DNA of 64,000 nt from contig JADJPO010000003.1 in assembly GCA_016713225.1 (NCBI GenBank), positions 682,001 through 746,000 of the forward strand. The letters are read 5' to 3'. Positions 17,173 to 26,541 of this stretch are shown here, in pieces (position 1 is the first letter of the stretch; every line of letters starts with the position of its first letter). A program made the position numbers and the translations under genes. The notes beneath the pieces are model-generated. The model made no database searches and was not told the DNA's origin. It saw only the letters and a program-made list of their open reading frames with translations. The stretch comes from Kineosporiaceae bacterium (GTDB lineage Bacteria > Actinomycetota > Actinomycetes > Actinomycetales > Kineosporiaceae).

Positions 17173-18594
17173 ATGCGAGCACACGAAGCCGGCGCCCTGC
17201 ACGCCGAGGGATACGGCGGCCCACCCCAGTGGCTGCCGACGCCGGGTGACGTCTGTGCCCTGATGCCGCAGCTGTGGGCCCGCACCGTCTCGCGCAACGC
17301 CGACGGTGTGCTCGAGGTCGCCGGTGTCGATGTGCTCGCCCTCGCCCGCGAGTTCGGCACCCCGGCCTATGTCCTCGACGAGCAGGACTTCCGGCAGCGG
17401 GCGCACGCCATGCGGCACGACTTCGCCGCGCCCTTCGCACGGCTCTCCGGCCTGGACGTGTACTACGCCGGCAAGGCGTTCCTGAGCACCCAGGTCGCGC
17501 GCTGGGTCGCCGAGGAGGGCCTGGGCCTGGACGTGTGCTCCGCCGGTGAGCTCGCCGTCGCGATGCGCGCCGAGTTCCCGCCCGAGCGCATCGGCATGCA
17601 CGGCAACAACAAGTCGGCCGCCGAGCTCGAGCTGGCCGTGCGGTACGGCGTCGGCCGGATCATCGTCGACTCCTATGATGAGATCGAGCGGTTGGCCTCG
17701 ATCGCCGCCGCGCAGGGCAAGCAGGTCTCGGTCATGGTGCGCGTCACCGCCGGTGTCGAGGCCCACACCCACAACTACATCGCCACCGCCCACGAGGACC
17801 AGAAGTTCGGCTTCTCGCTCGCCTCGGGGCACGCCGCCAAGGCGGTCGCGGCCGTTCTGGGCCACCCCGAGCTGCACCTGCTCGGCCTGCACAGCCACAT
17901 CGGATCGCAGATCTTCGGCACCGACGGCTTCGAGCTGGCGGCGCGCCGGGTGGTCGGCCTGCACACGGACGTGGCCCGGGCGCACGGCTACGTCATGCCC
18001 GAGATCGATCTGGGCGGCGGTTTCGGGATCGCCTACACCTCGCAGCACGAGCCGGTTCCGCCCGCGGTGATGGGTGCCCAGCTCGCGACCATCATCGAGC
18101 GGGAGTGCCGGGTCGAGGGCGTCGCGGTGCCCCGGGTCTCGATCGAGCCGGGCCGGGCCATCGTCGGCCCGAGCACCTTCACCCTCTACGAGGTCGGCAC
18201 GGTCAAGGTCGTCGACCTGGACGGCGGGTCGCAGCGCTGGTACGTCTCGGTGGACGGCGGGATGAGCGACAACATCCGCACCGCCCTCTACGAGGCCGAC
18301 TACTCCTGCACCCTGGCCAACCGCTACTCGGCGGCCCCGCCTCGGCTGTCCCGCGTGGTCGGCAAGCACTGCGAGAGCGGCGACATCGTCGTGATGGACG
18401 AGTACCTGCCGGCCGACGTCCAGCCCGGCGACCTGATCGCCGTCCCGGGAACCGGTGCCTATTGCCGCTCGCTGTCGAACCAGTACAACCACGTGCCCCG
18501 CCCGCCGGTGGTGGCGGTGCGCAACGGCGAGGCCCGCGTGATCGTGCGGCGCGAGACCATCGACGACCTGCTGGCCCTGGACGTCGACGCCTGA
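17173..18594 (+). CDS. lysA: diaminopimelate decarboxylase
   Basis: PLP enzyme that decarboxylates meso-diaminopimelate to lysine, the last step of the pathway. The 473-aa fold-type III enzyme has the PLP lysine in YYAGKAF (K101), LGLHSHIGSQ, the glycine-rich DLGGGFGIAYT, EPGRAIVG, and the partner-subunit catalytic cysteine in GKHCESGD. It is slightly longer than typical at the N-terminus, a common actinobacterial feature. Its stop is 3 bp from that of the convergent esterase. Confidence 0.96.
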   Translation: MRAHEAGALHAEGYGGPPQWLPTPGDVCALMPQLWARTVSRNADGVLEVAGVDVLALAREFGTPAYVLDEQDFRQRAHAMRHDFAAPFARLSGLDVYYAGKAFLSTQVARWVAEEGLGLDVCSAGELAVAMRAEFPPERIGMHGNNKSAAELELAVRYGVGRIIVDSYDEIERLASIAAAQGKQVSVMVRVTAGVEAHTHNYIATAHEDQKFGFSLASGHAAKAVAAVLGHPELHLLGLHSHIGSQIFGTDGFELAARRVVGLHTDVARAHGYVMPEIDLGGGFGIAYTSQHEPVPPAVMGAQLATIIERECRVEGVAVPRVSIEPGRAIVGPSTFTLYEVGTVKVVDLDGGSQRWYVSVDGGMSDNIRTALYEADYSCTLANRYSAAPPRLSRVVGKHCESGDIVVMDEYLPADVQPGDLIAVPGTGAYCRSLSNQYNHVPRPPVVAVRNGEARVIVRRETIDDLLALDVDA

Positions 18595-18597
18595 CGA

Positions 18598-19560
18598 TCA
18601 GGGCTGGTGCAGCGCGCGGCGCAGGGCTGCGATGCGCGTCGCCCGGATCCGGTGGGACAGTTCGGCGTCGACGGCGAAGTGCTCCGAGGCGTGATAGCTG
18701 CCGGGGTAGACGTGCAACTCGGTGGGCACGCCGGCCTGCATCAGCCGGGCTGCAAAGGCGATGTCCTCGTCCCGGAACAGGTCGACGGTGCCGACGTCGA
18801 TGAAGGTCGGCGGCAGCCCGGTCAGGTCCTCGGCGCGGGCCGGCGCCGCGTAGCCGTCGGCCGCGGCGCCGCCGAGGTACCAGGCCCAGGCCTCGATGTT
18901 GCCGTCCCGATCCCAGATCCCGACGTCGGTGATCTCCTGACTGGACGGCGTCTCGTTGCGGTCGTCGATCATCGGGTAGATCGGCATCTGGAAACACACC
19001 TGCGGGTAACCCCGATCGCGTGCGGTGAGCACGGTGGCGATGGTCAACCCGCCGCCGGCGCTGCCGCCGTACACCGCGAGCCGGTCCGGGTCGATGCCGA
19101 GTTCAGCGGCCTGGCGAGCCGTCCAGACCAGTGCCGTGTAGCAGTCTTCCACGCCTGCGGGGTAAGGGTTCTCGGGCGCCAGCCGATAGTCCACCGAGAC
19201 CACCACCGCACCGACCTCATCGCAGATCAGGGTCGCGACGTCGTCCTCGCCGTCCAGATCGCCCATGATCATTCCGCCACCGTGGATGAACAGCACCGCG
19301 GGCAGCACCCCTGCTGCCGCCACCGGGCGGTAGATCCGTACCCGCAACGTCGCGACGCCGTCCGGCCCGGGGATCGAGCAGTCCTCGCTGACCACGCGTG
19401 GATTCACCGGCACCTCGACGGCAGCCAACTGCGCGGTCAGCGCAGCGCGGCGGGCGACGATGTCGGTGATGGAGTTCAGCCCGCCGGGCATCTGCTCGAG
19501 CAGCGCATCGAGCGCGTCCCGGCTGGCAGGGTCGATCCGGTCGCGCGCCGAGCTCGTCAT
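18598..19560 (-). CDS. alpha/beta hydrolase, hormone-sensitive-lipase-type esterase
   Basis: Carboxylesterase of the HSL family (320 aa). The oxyanion motif FIHGGGMIMGD, nucleophile elbow GGSAGGGL, acid region VGTVDLFRDED and histidine in YPGSYHASEHF form a complete catalytic set. Substrate is probably a short acyl ester. ATG 19560 is chosen; eight extra residues are possible from an upstream in-frame start. No signal peptide is evident, so it is likely cytosolic. Confidence 0.86.
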   Translation of the reverse strand: MTSSARDRIDPASRDALDALLEQMPGGLNSITDIVARRAALTAQLAAVEVPVNPRVVSEDCSIPGPDGVATLRVRIYRPVAAAGVLPAVLFIHGGGMIMGDLDGEDDVATLICDEVGAVVVSVDYRLAPENPYPAGVEDCYTALVWTARQAAELGIDPDRLAVYGGSAGGGLTIATVLTARDRGYPQVCFQMPIYPMIDDRNETPSSQEITDVGIWDRDGNIEAWAWYLGGAAADGYAAPARAEDLTGLPPTFIDVGTVDLFRDEDIAFAARLMQAGVPTELHVYPGSYHASEHFAVDAELSHRIRATRIAALRRALHQP

Positions 19561-19587
19561 GGCCGCATGATGGCAGGCCACCACCGA

Positions 19588-20190
19588 CTACCGGGCATCA
19601 TCGACACCTCGGGCCACCAGTGCCTCGCCCAGACGGTCGGCGTAGCGCACGCTGCGGATCACGAACGGGACGGCGAACGCGCGCACCGACCGCTGCGCCC
19701 CCCGCGCAGCCCGCGCCTGCTGCACCTCGGTCGCGATCCCGGTCAACACCGGGACGGCGCGAATCGCCAAGGTGAGCACCAGCGCCACCCGCTCGGGGTG
19801 GATTCCCCAGCGGCGCAACGGGTTCAGCGCCCCCACCAGGGTGTCGATCAGGTCATCGGTGCGGGTCGTCAACGTGACCAGGCCCGCGCCGAGCACGGCC
19901 ACCACGATGGAGCCGCACACCACCACCGCGGCTCGCCACCCCGCCGTCCAGACCTGCACCGCGCCCACCAACACCACCAGCCACCACAACGGCCGCAGCT
20001 GGGCCAGCACGGCTGCTGCCGGTAGCCGAGCTGCGGCCGCGGCCACCATCTCGACCGCCAGCGCCACCGCCACGGCCCACGGCCCGGCGAACAGCGTGAA
20101 CGCGCTCAGCCCCAGTGCCAGCAAGAGCAGTTTGGCGCCGGCCGGTGCCCGGTGCAGCAACGAGTCGCCCGGCACGTACAAGCCGATCAC
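19588..20190 (-). CDS. bioN: energy-coupling factor transporter transmembrane protein EcfT (BioN type)
   Basis: Membrane scaffold of an ECF vitamin importer (200 aa, about five helices). The two coupling motifs are present as ARAARG and ALVARG near the C-terminus; they bind the ATPase grooves. It overlaps the ATPase gene by 4 bp and shares an operon with bioY, so it probably drives biotin uptake. The symbol rests on this linkage. A biotin-specific T unit cannot be told from a shared one by sequence alone. Confidence 0.85.
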   Translation of the reverse strand: MIGLYVPGDSLLHRAPAGAKLLLLALGLSAFTLFAGPWAVAVALAVEMVAAAAARLPAAAVLAQLRPLWWLVVLVGAVQVWTAGWRAAVVVCGSIVVAVLGAGLVTLTTRTDDLIDTLVGALNPLRRWGIHPERVALVLTLAIRAVPVLTGIATEVQQARAARGAQRSVRAFAVPFVIRSVRYADRLGEALVARGVDDAR

Positions 20191-20885
20191 GAGGCCGCCC
20201 GAGCCAGAGCGACATAGGCCGCGCGGGCGGCGTCCGGGGTGTCGTCGGCGACCACGCGGCCCTCGTGCACCACCAGCACCCGGTCGAAACCGTCCAACTG
20301 GTCCAGGTGATGGGTGACCAACACCAGGGCAGGCGCCATGCTCGCCAGCCGCTCACCGATCCGGCGGGCATTGCGGAGGTCGAGCAGCGTGGTCGGCTCG
20401 TCGCACACCACCAACGCCGGTTCGCTCACCAGCACACTGGCCAAGGCGAGCAACTGCTTCTCACCACCCGACAACAGGTGCGCGGGGGAGTCGGCCAGGT
20501 GCGCGATGCCGAAGTCCGCCAACTCCAGCAACGCCCGATCGTAGGCCTGCCGCTTGCCGAACCCCTTGTGCCGCAACGAGAACGCCACGTCCTCGACCGG
20601 GGTCGGCATGACGATCTGCGCGTCCGGATCGGTGAACACGAACCCGACCCGACGTCGGATCGCCGCCGCCTGCCGTGCGGTGTCCAGCCCGTCGACCCAT
20701 ACCCGCCCCGACGACGGCACCACCAGGGCGTTGATCAGCCGGGCCAGCGTCGACTTGCCCGATCCGTTCAGGCCGATCACGCCGACACGCCGCTCGGTCA
20801 GCGTGAGGTCGACGCCGTCGAGCACCTGCCGAGCCCCGATCCGGTGGCCGACCGCCTCGAATCGCACCGTGACGCCCCCGGTCAC
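20187..20885 (-). CDS. bioM: ECF transporter ATP-binding protein (BioM type)
   Basis: ATPase of the ECF module (232 aa) with Walker A GLNGSGKSTL, Q-loop region FTDPDAQIV, signature LLSGGEKQLLALA, Walker B LVVCDEPTTLLDL and H-loop LVTHH. GTG 20885 overlaps the thiolase stop (GTGA); the longer open frame upstream is antisense-like low-complexity sequence. Only one A subunit is encoded here, as in bioMNY systems, so it probably works as a homodimer. Confidence 0.88.
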   Translation of the reverse strand: MTGGVTVRFEAVGHRIGARQVLDGVDLTLTERRVGVIGLNGSGKSTLARLINALVVPSSGRVWVDGLDTARQAAAIRRRVGFVFTDPDAQIVMPTPVEDVAFSLRHKGFGKRQAYDRALLELADFGIAHLADSPAHLLSGGEKQLLALASVLVSEPALVVCDEPTTLLDLRNARRIGERLASMAPALVLVTHHLDQLDGFDRVLVVHEGRVVADDTPDAARAAYVALARAAS

Positions 20886-21997
20886 GAGCCGACCCGTTCG
20901 GTCAGCACGGCGATGCCCTGCCCGCCGCCGATGGCGCAGGCCGCCAGCCCCCACCGCCCGCCGTCGCGGCGGACCAGCCGCGAGAACAACCGCACCATCA
21001 GCAGCGCCCCGGAGGCCGCCCACGGGTGACCGAGTCCGATGGCCCCGCCCTCGGCACATACCCGATCCTCGACGTCCGACGGGTCCAGCCCCAGCGCGTC
21101 GGTACAGGCGAGCAGCTGGGCGGCAAACGCCTCGGTGATCTCGAGTGCATCGACGTCGTCGAGGCTCAGTCCGTTGGTGCGCAACAGGTTCCGGATCGCG
21201 GGCACCGGACCGAGCCCGGGCAGGGCCGGGTCGACGCCGGCGACCGCGGTGCCCACGATCCGCAGCCCGGCCCGTCCGGACGCCAGTCGCCCGCTCACCA
21301 CGGCCAGGGCCGCCGCGCCGTCGCTGATCCCGCAGGAGTTGCCGGCTGTCACCGTGCCGCCCGGGCAGAACGCCGCCGGAATCCGGGCCAGCACGGCGGG
21401 GGTCAACCGGCGCCGGGGTCGGTCATCGTGGGTGATCCCCGCCGTGGGCACCAGCTCGGCGGCGAACCGGCCATCGTCCTGCGCCGCCGCCGACAGCCGG
21501 TGCGAGCGCAGTGCATAGGCGTCCTGACGGGCCCGGCTGATCCCCGCCACGCGGGCGAGATCCTCGGCGGCGACCCCCATCTCGGGGTCGGCGAACCCGG
21601 GTGGTGCGAAGGCGGCCCGGCCCGGAATGGCGGCACTGGCGCTCTCGACCCCGCCCGCCAGGACGACGTCGGCCGACCCCGAGCCGACCAGGGCCGCCGC
21701 CAGCCGCACCGCCTCCAGGCCCGACCCGCACTGCCGGTCGACGCTCACCCCGGGAACCTCGAGCCCCAAGCCGGCGGCGAGTGCGCTCACCCGGGCCAGG
21801 TTGCCGCCGGGGCCGCGGGCGCTGCCCAGCACCACGTCGTCCACGGTCGTGATCCCCGCCTCGGCCAACTCGGCTGCCACGGCGGACAGCACCGCGGCGG
21901 CCAGCTCGACCGGGTCGATCGCGGGCGGGCGCGCCGTGCGGACCGGCGTCCGTCGCGCTGCGACGATCACCGGGCCGTCGGCGGAGGGCTCGCTCAC
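20882..21997 (-). CDS. thiolase-family protein (acetyl-CoA acetyltransferase-like)
   Basis: Thiolase (371 aa) that makes or breaks a C-C bond between acyl-CoAs. Active-site residues are intact: C90 in SVDRQCGSGLEAV, EITEAFA, His in IGLGHPWAASGA, and the second Cys in CAIGGGQGIAV. It is embedded between a CoA ligase and the ECF ATPase, overlapping each by 4 bp. That context suggests a role in biotin-precursor or biotin-linked fatty-acid metabolism rather than general beta-oxidation, but the substrate is unknown. Start GTG 21997. Confidence 0.9.
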   Translation of the reverse strand: MSEPSADGPVIVAARRTPVRTARPPAIDPVELAAAVLSAVAAELAEAGITTVDDVVLGSARGPGGNLARVSALAAGLGLEVPGVSVDRQCGSGLEAVRLAAALVGSGSADVVLAGGVESASAAIPGRAAFAPPGFADPEMGVAAEDLARVAGISRARQDAYALRSHRLSAAAQDDGRFAAELVPTAGITHDDRPRRRLTPAVLARIPAAFCPGGTVTAGNSCGISDGAAALAVVSGRLASGRAGLRIVGTAVAGVDPALPGLGPVPAIRNLLRTNGLSLDDVDALEITEAFAAQLLACTDALGLDPSDVEDRVCAEGGAIGLGHPWAASGALLMVRLFSRLVRRDGGRWGLAACAIGGGQGIAVLTERVGS

Positions 21998-23253
21998 GAC
22001 GTCGGACCGCCCTGCGGCTCGGCGGATAGCTCGGCGGCCAGCTCGGCGGCCAGCTCGGCACGGGCCACCTTGCCGGCCGCGGTACGGGGCAGGACGTCGC
22101 GTACCACGATGCGCACCGGACGCACCGGGTTCGGCCACTGCTCGACGAGCCGTCGGACGGCGGGCAACGGGTCGGCGCCGGGCTCGCGTCGGATCACGGC
22201 CAGGACGCGCTCACCCACGCGTGGTCGGCTCTGGGTCAAGCAGATCACCTCGGCGACACCGGCCACCCCCGCCAGCCCGGCCTCGACCTCGGCCAGGTGC
22301 ACGGTGTGCCCGGCCACGCTCGCCGTGCCGGCCCGGCCCAGGACCCGCAGCGTGCCGTCGGCGGACCAGGCGGCGCGATCACCGACACCGGCCCAGCCAT
22401 CGGGGTCCGCCACGCCCTCGGCCAGATAGGGCGAGCGCACCCAGAGCGTCCCGACGCCGGCGTCGTCGTCGGAACACTCCTCGCGCAGCGCGATCTCGAC
22501 GCCGGGGAAGGGCCGCAGGCCGGCGCCGTCGACGTCGATCGCCACGAAGGACAGCTCCGCGGCTCCGTAGTACTCCACCCAGCGCAGACCCAGCGCCCCC
22601 GCGCGTTGCCGCATCCCGGACGGCGAGCCGGCTCCCGCGACCACCGCGGTGCGCAGGGCGGGCAACCGCCCTGCGGCACGCGCGGCGAGCACGTCCTCCA
22701 GCACCGCCGGCACGGACTGCACCACGCTGACCCGGTCGAGATCGGGTTGGACCTCGCGGCCTGGCAGACCACGCCAGGGGCCGGTGGCCAGCACGGGCAC
22801 TCCCGCTGCGAGGCCCTGCCACGCCGCATAGAGCGTCAGGGTCGACCCGGCCGGTCCAGGTGCCCATAACAGGCCATGATGGGCCGAATCCGACCCATCA
22901 CCCGCCACCGCGGTCCCGAAGACGGCGTGGTCGAACGCCGGCAGGCTCGCCATCCAGGACCGCACGCTGCGCCGGACGACGCGCGGTGTCGCGCTGCTGC
23001 CGGACGTGGCCAGGATCAGTCGGTGCTCACCGCGCGCCTGGGCCGCCAGGTGGCCGAGCACCACCCTCAGCAGGGGGTCCGTGTCGGCACCACCGGCCGG
23101 GTCCGTTCCGGACGGGGACGCGGCGGGGGAGTCCACTCGATCGAGGAGATGTTGACGGGTGAGCCGCCGACCGTCCGGGCTGATCCAGGCCGTCGCGGTG
23201 GGACGGACTCGGGCGAGCTCGCTCGAGCGCACGTACAGGCTCGTCGCCGTCAT
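21994..23253 (-). CDS. AMP-binding acyl-CoA ligase of ANL superfamily, short form
   Basis: Adenylating enzyme (419 aa) that would activate a carboxylic acid to its CoA thioester. Visible: P-loop LATSGSSATPRVV (less canonical, lacking the usual PK lysine), YYGAAELSF, VGDRAAWSADG, and the C-terminal lysine in RTAAGKVARAEL. It is shorter than most ANL ligases and resembles OSB-CoA ligase-like proteins. It sits directly behind bioY (ATG overlaps the bioY stop), so pimelate- or glutarate-type acids are attractive but untested substrates. The C-terminus ends in repeated AEL units. Confidence 0.82.
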   Translation of the reverse strand: MTATSLYVRSSELARVRPTATAWISPDGRRLTRQHLLDRVDSPAASPSGTDPAGGADTDPLLRVVLGHLAAQARGEHRLILATSGSSATPRVVRRSVRSWMASLPAFDHAVFGTAVAGDGSDSAHHGLLWAPGPAGSTLTLYAAWQGLAAGVPVLATGPWRGLPGREVQPDLDRVSVVQSVPAVLEDVLAARAAGRLPALRTAVVAGAGSPSGMRQRAGALGLRWVEYYGAAELSFVAIDVDGAGLRPFPGVEIALREECSDDDAGVGTLWVRSPYLAEGVADPDGWAGVGDRAAWSADGTLRVLGRAGTASVAGHTVHLAEVEAGLAGVAGVAEVICLTQSRPRVGERVLAVIRREPGADPLPAVRRLVEQWPNPVRPVRIVVRDVLPRTAAGKVARAELAAELAAELSAEPQGGPTS

Positions 23254-23837
23254 CGGTCCGCGATGGCCTTGGGGTAGCCCCGGACCACGGCAGCGGTGAT
23301 CACGGCGGCCACCACCACCTTGACGGTGTCGCCCGGCAGGTAGACGGCCGAGCCGGCCAGCGCGGTGCCGAACGAGACGTGGGTGCGGGCCGCCAGCACC
23401 GGGACCCCGAAGGCATAGACCGCGACGATGCCGCCGATGGCGTTCGCGGCGAGCAGCGTCGGTACCAGGATGCGCGATCGGCCGGAGGTCTCGACGGCCG
23501 CCCGCAGCGTCGGCTGGGCGAGCATCCCGATCACGACCACCCCGGCCAACCACCCGATCAAGAAGCCGGCGGTCGGTCCCGTGAACACCCCCAAACCGCC
23601 CCGGCCGCCGGCCAGCAGGGGTAACCCCGCCAGCACCAGGGCCTGAAAGGCTGCCACGGCGAGCAGCCCGCGCCAGGGGCCGAGGATCGATCCTGCCAGC
23701 ATCACCCCCAGGGTCTGGGCGGTGATCGGCACCACGGCACCGAAGGGATACAGCGTGCCCGCCCATCCGAACACCGCGATCAGAGCAGCAAAGACAGCTA
23801 TATATGCGAGGTCACGCGCGGGCAGAGGCGCCTTCAT
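23250..23837 (-). CDS. bioY: biotin transporter substrate-binding subunit BioY
   Basis: S component of an ECF-type biotin importer (195 aa, six helices). Family signatures are GGLGVFTGPTAGFLIGW and VYLPGDTVKVV. It starts at ATG 23837 after a GAGGAG ribosome site and leads a five-gene operon, bioY-ligase-thiolase-EcfA-EcfT. No BirA-like operator was recognised in the 61 bp upstream. Confidence 0.95.
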   Translation of the reverse strand: MKAPLPARDLAYIAVFAALIAVFGWAGTLYPFGAVVPITAQTLGVMLAGSILGPWRGLLAVAAFQALVLAGLPLLAGGRGGLGVFTGPTAGFLIGWLAGVVVIGMLAQPTLRAAVETSGRSRILVPTLLAANAIGGIVAVYAFGVPVLAARTHVSFGTALAGSAVYLPGDTVKVVVAAVITAAVVRGYPKAIADR

Positions 23838-23898
23838 GGCTCGAACTCCTCGGGGACGCCGGGCCGGGGCGCGGGGGCGGCGTGGTCCGCCCGACCGG

Positions 23899-24801
23899 CT
23901 ACTTCGTCAGTCTGTAGTGCTTGAAGGTATTGCAGGAGTCGATGTCGGCACTCTGGAATCCCTTGACGAACCACTCCTTGCGCTGCTCGGCGGTGCCGTG
24001 GGTGAACCCCTCGGGGTCGACCCGGCCCTGCACCTTGGCCTGGATCCGGTCGTCACCCACCGCCTCGGCCGCCGCCACCGCCTCGGCGATGTCCTGTTGG
24101 CGCAGGTTGATGCCGCTCTTGGCGTCGTCGGACAACTTGCCCCAGACGCCGGCGAAGCAGTCGGCCTGCAGCTCCATGGCCACCGAGAACTCATTGGCCC
24201 GGTCGGGATTGGACTGCTGGATCTGACGTACCTGAGGCTCGATGCCCAGCAGGCTCTGCAGATGGTGGCCGAACTCATGGGCGGCGATGTAGGCCTGCGC
24301 GTACTGACCCTGGGCGCCGAACTTGGTCTGCAGCACCTCGAGGAAGCCGAGCTCGAAGTAGATCTCGTGGTCGGCGGGGCAGTAGAACGGACCCACCTCG
24401 GCGCTGGCGGCGCCGCACCCGGTCTGGGTGGCACTGGAGAAGAACGCCAGCTTGGGGCTGGAGTACTCGATGCCGCGGCGGTCGAACTCGGCGCGCCACA
24501 CGTCGTCCGCGATGTTGTAGACCTTGATCAGGCGACAGTCGGTGTACTTGTCCAGGGCGCCGGTCTGGCGACAACGGGCCGCGAGATCGTCGGCCGACTC
24601 GGCGCTGGCCCCGGCCTGCGGAGCGGTCTGCGGCACCACCGGGGCAGCACCCTGGCCGCCGAGCAGGGACCACAACAGGAACACGATCAGGCCGACGATC
24701 CCCGTGCCACCGCCGATCGCCACCCCACCACCCATACCGCCACCACGACGATCGTCGACACCACTGACGTCGACGCTCTGGTCGTCGAACTCGATCGGCA
24801 C
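23899..24801 (-). CDS. neutral zinc metallopeptidase (YpfJ family)
   Basis: Putative membrane-anchored metallopeptidase of the PF04228 family (300 aa). A single transmembrane segment, GIVGLIVFLLWSLLGG, follows a charged, glycine-rich N-terminus. The catalytic AAHEFGHHLQSLLG holds the HExxH zinc motif, and the downstream ELQADCFAGVWG supplies the third ligand. The start is GTG 24801 with GGAGGA 5 nt upstream. The reading frame continues much further upstream but only as antisense of the ABC-F gene. Confidence 0.88.
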   Translation of the reverse strand: MPIEFDDQSVDVSGVDDRRGGGMGGGVAIGGGTGIVGLIVFLLWSLLGGQGAAPVVPQTAPQAGASAESADDLAARCRQTGALDKYTDCRLIKVYNIADDVWRAEFDRRGIEYSSPKLAFFSSATQTGCGAASAEVGPFYCPADHEIYFELGFLEVLQTKFGAQGQYAQAYIAAHEFGHHLQSLLGIEPQVRQIQQSNPDRANEFSVAMELQADCFAGVWGKLSDDAKSGINLRQQDIAEAVAAAEAVGDDRIQAKVQGRVDPEGFTHGTAEQRKEWFVKGFQSADIDSCNTFKHYRLTK

Positions 24802-24895
24802 ACTGTCCTCCTGCGACCTCGGGCAGCCTGGATCACACCCGCCCTGCGCTGACACGGTAGTGCCTGCCCGGTCGGAGCGTCGGTGATGTGGCCCG

Positions 24896-24901
24896 TACGA
24901 T
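24896..24901 (+). promoter_or_regulatory. candidate leaderless promoter -10 box of the ABC-F gene
   Basis: TACGAT ends 8 nt before GTG 24910. Confidence 0.4.
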
Positions 24902-24909
24902 GGTGGATC

Positions 24910-26508
24910 GTGATTCTCGCCCACGACATCGAGCTTCGCGCGGGCGCCAGGGTCCTGCTCGAACACGCCACCTTTCGGATCGGTCCCGGCGACCGGATCG
25001 GCCTCGTCGGCCGCAACGGGGCCGGCAAGACCACCCTCACCCGCGTGCTCGCCGGACAGTCCCAGCCGGCCGCCGGCACCATGTCCAGCAGCGGTGAGGT
25101 GGGGTACCTGCCGCAGGACCCGCGCACCGGCGATCTCGACATGCTGGCCCGTGACCGAGTGTTGTCGGCGCGTGGCCTGGACGAGATCCTGACCCGGCTG
25201 CGGCGCACCGAGGGCGAGATGGCCAGTGCCGTGGACGAGACCCGGGACGCCGCGATGGCGCGGTACGCCCGTCTGGACGCCGACTTCACCAGCCGCGGTG
25301 GCTATGCCGCCGAGAGCGAAGCCGCCACCATCTGCTCCAGTCTGGGGCTGCCCGAGCGGGTGCTGGCCCAACCGCTGGGAACCCTGTCCGGTGGTCAGCG
25401 CCGGCGGGTCGAGCTGGCCCGGATCCTGTTCTCCGGTGCACCGACCCTGCTGCTGGACGAGCCGACCAACCACCTGGACGCCGACTCGATCACGTGGCTG
25501 CGCGACTTCCTCAAGGCCTGGTCGGGTGGTCTGGTGGTGATCAGCCACGACGTCGAACTGCTCGACGCCTGCGTGAACAAGGTCTTCCACCTCGATGCGA
25601 ACCGGTGCGTGCTCGACCTGTACAACGTCGGCTGGAAGGCCTACCTCGAACAGCGCGAGGTCGACGAGCGACGCCGTAAGCGGGAGCGCGCCAACGCCGA
25701 GAAGAAGGCGGCGACCCTGATGGCCCAGGCCGACAAGATGCGAGCCAAGGCCACCAAGGCCACCGCAGCCCAGAACATGGCGCGACGCGCCGAGCGGTTG
25801 CTGGGCTCGGTCGAGGGGGAGCGGCGCCACGATCGGGTGGCCAAACTGCGCTTCCCGGATCCACTGCCGTGCGGGCGGACCCCGCTGACCGCGTCCGGGC
25901 TGTCGAAGAGCTACGGCTCGACCGAGGTGTTCACCGATGTCGACCTGGCCATCGACCGGGGTAGCCGGGTCGTCGTCCTCGGACTGAACGGAGCGGGCAA
26001 GACCACGTTGTTGCGCCTGCTGGGCGGGATCGAGGCGCCCGACACCGGTGCGGTCGAGCCCGGTCACGGCCTGAAGCTCGGCTACTACGCCCAGGAGCAC
26101 GAGACGCTGGACATGGAGCGCACCGTGCTCGAGAACATGCGCACCGCCGCACCGGAACTGGGCGACACCGGCGTACGCAGCGTGCTGGGCTCGTTCCTGT
26201 TCTCCGGGGACGACGTCGACAAGCCCGCCGCGGTGCTCTCCGGTGGGGAGAAGACCCGGTTGGCGCTGGCGACGCTGGTGGTGTCCGGGGCCAACGTCTT
26301 GTTGCTCGACGAGCCGACGAACAACCTCGATCCGGCGAGCCGGGCCGAGATCCTCGATGCCCTGCACCGCTACCGGGGGGCCGTCGTCCTGGTCACGCAC
26401 GACGAGGGTGCGGTCCGCGCACTGGCCCCGGAGCGCGTCGTCCTGCTCCCCGACGGCGACGAGGACCTGTGGACCACCGATTACCTCGAACTCGTGGCTC
26501 TCGCGTGA
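24910..26508 (+). CDS. ABC-F family ATPase (ribosome-associated, no membrane domain)
   Basis: Two tandem nucleotide-binding domains in 532 aa. The first has GRNGAGKTT, LSGGQRRRVELA and LLLDEPTNHLD; the second has GLNGAGKTT, LSGGEKTRLALA and LLLDEPTNNLD. A basic linker (about 240-310, RRKRERANAEKKAATLMAQ) separates them. ABC-F proteins act on ribosomes as translation factors or antibiotic protection factors; which applies here is unknown. Place and length correspond to M. tuberculosis Rv1473. GTG 24910 gives the family-like N-terminus ILAHDIELRAGARVLLE. Confidence 0.92.
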   Translation: MILAHDIELRAGARVLLEHATFRIGPGDRIGLVGRNGAGKTTLTRVLAGQSQPAAGTMSSSGEVGYLPQDPRTGDLDMLARDRVLSARGLDEILTRLRRTEGEMASAVDETRDAAMARYARLDADFTSRGGYAAESEAATICSSLGLPERVLAQPLGTLSGGQRRRVELARILFSGAPTLLLDEPTNHLDADSITWLRDFLKAWSGGLVVISHDVELLDACVNKVFHLDANRCVLDLYNVGWKAYLEQREVDERRRKRERANAEKKAATLMAQADKMRAKATKATAAQNMARRAERLLGSVEGERRHDRVAKLRFPDPLPCGRTPLTASGLSKSYGSTEVFTDVDLAIDRGSRVVVLGLNGAGKTTLLRLLGGIEAPDTGAVEPGHGLKLGYYAQEHETLDMERTVLENMRTAAPELGDTGVRSVLGSFLFSGDDVDKPAAVLSGGEKTRLALATLVVSGANVLLLDEPTNNLDPASRAEILDALHRYRGAVVLVTHDEGAVRALAPERVVLLPDGDEDLWTTDYLELVALA

Positions 26509-26541
26509 TCAGATACGGCACCGCAGCTCGGGCGCCGATGG

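Noticed and set aside
22015..22065. Tandem CAGCTCGGCGG repeat considered as an operator
   Set aside because: It encodes the repeated AEL units at the C-terminus of the CoA ligase and is adequately explained as coding repeat.
24802..26400. Long minus-strand extension of the metallopeptidase frame across the ABC-F gene
   Set aside because: The extension is antisense to a well-supported ABC-F gene and has no domain. A GTG with a good GGAGGA site at 24801 gives the normal family length.
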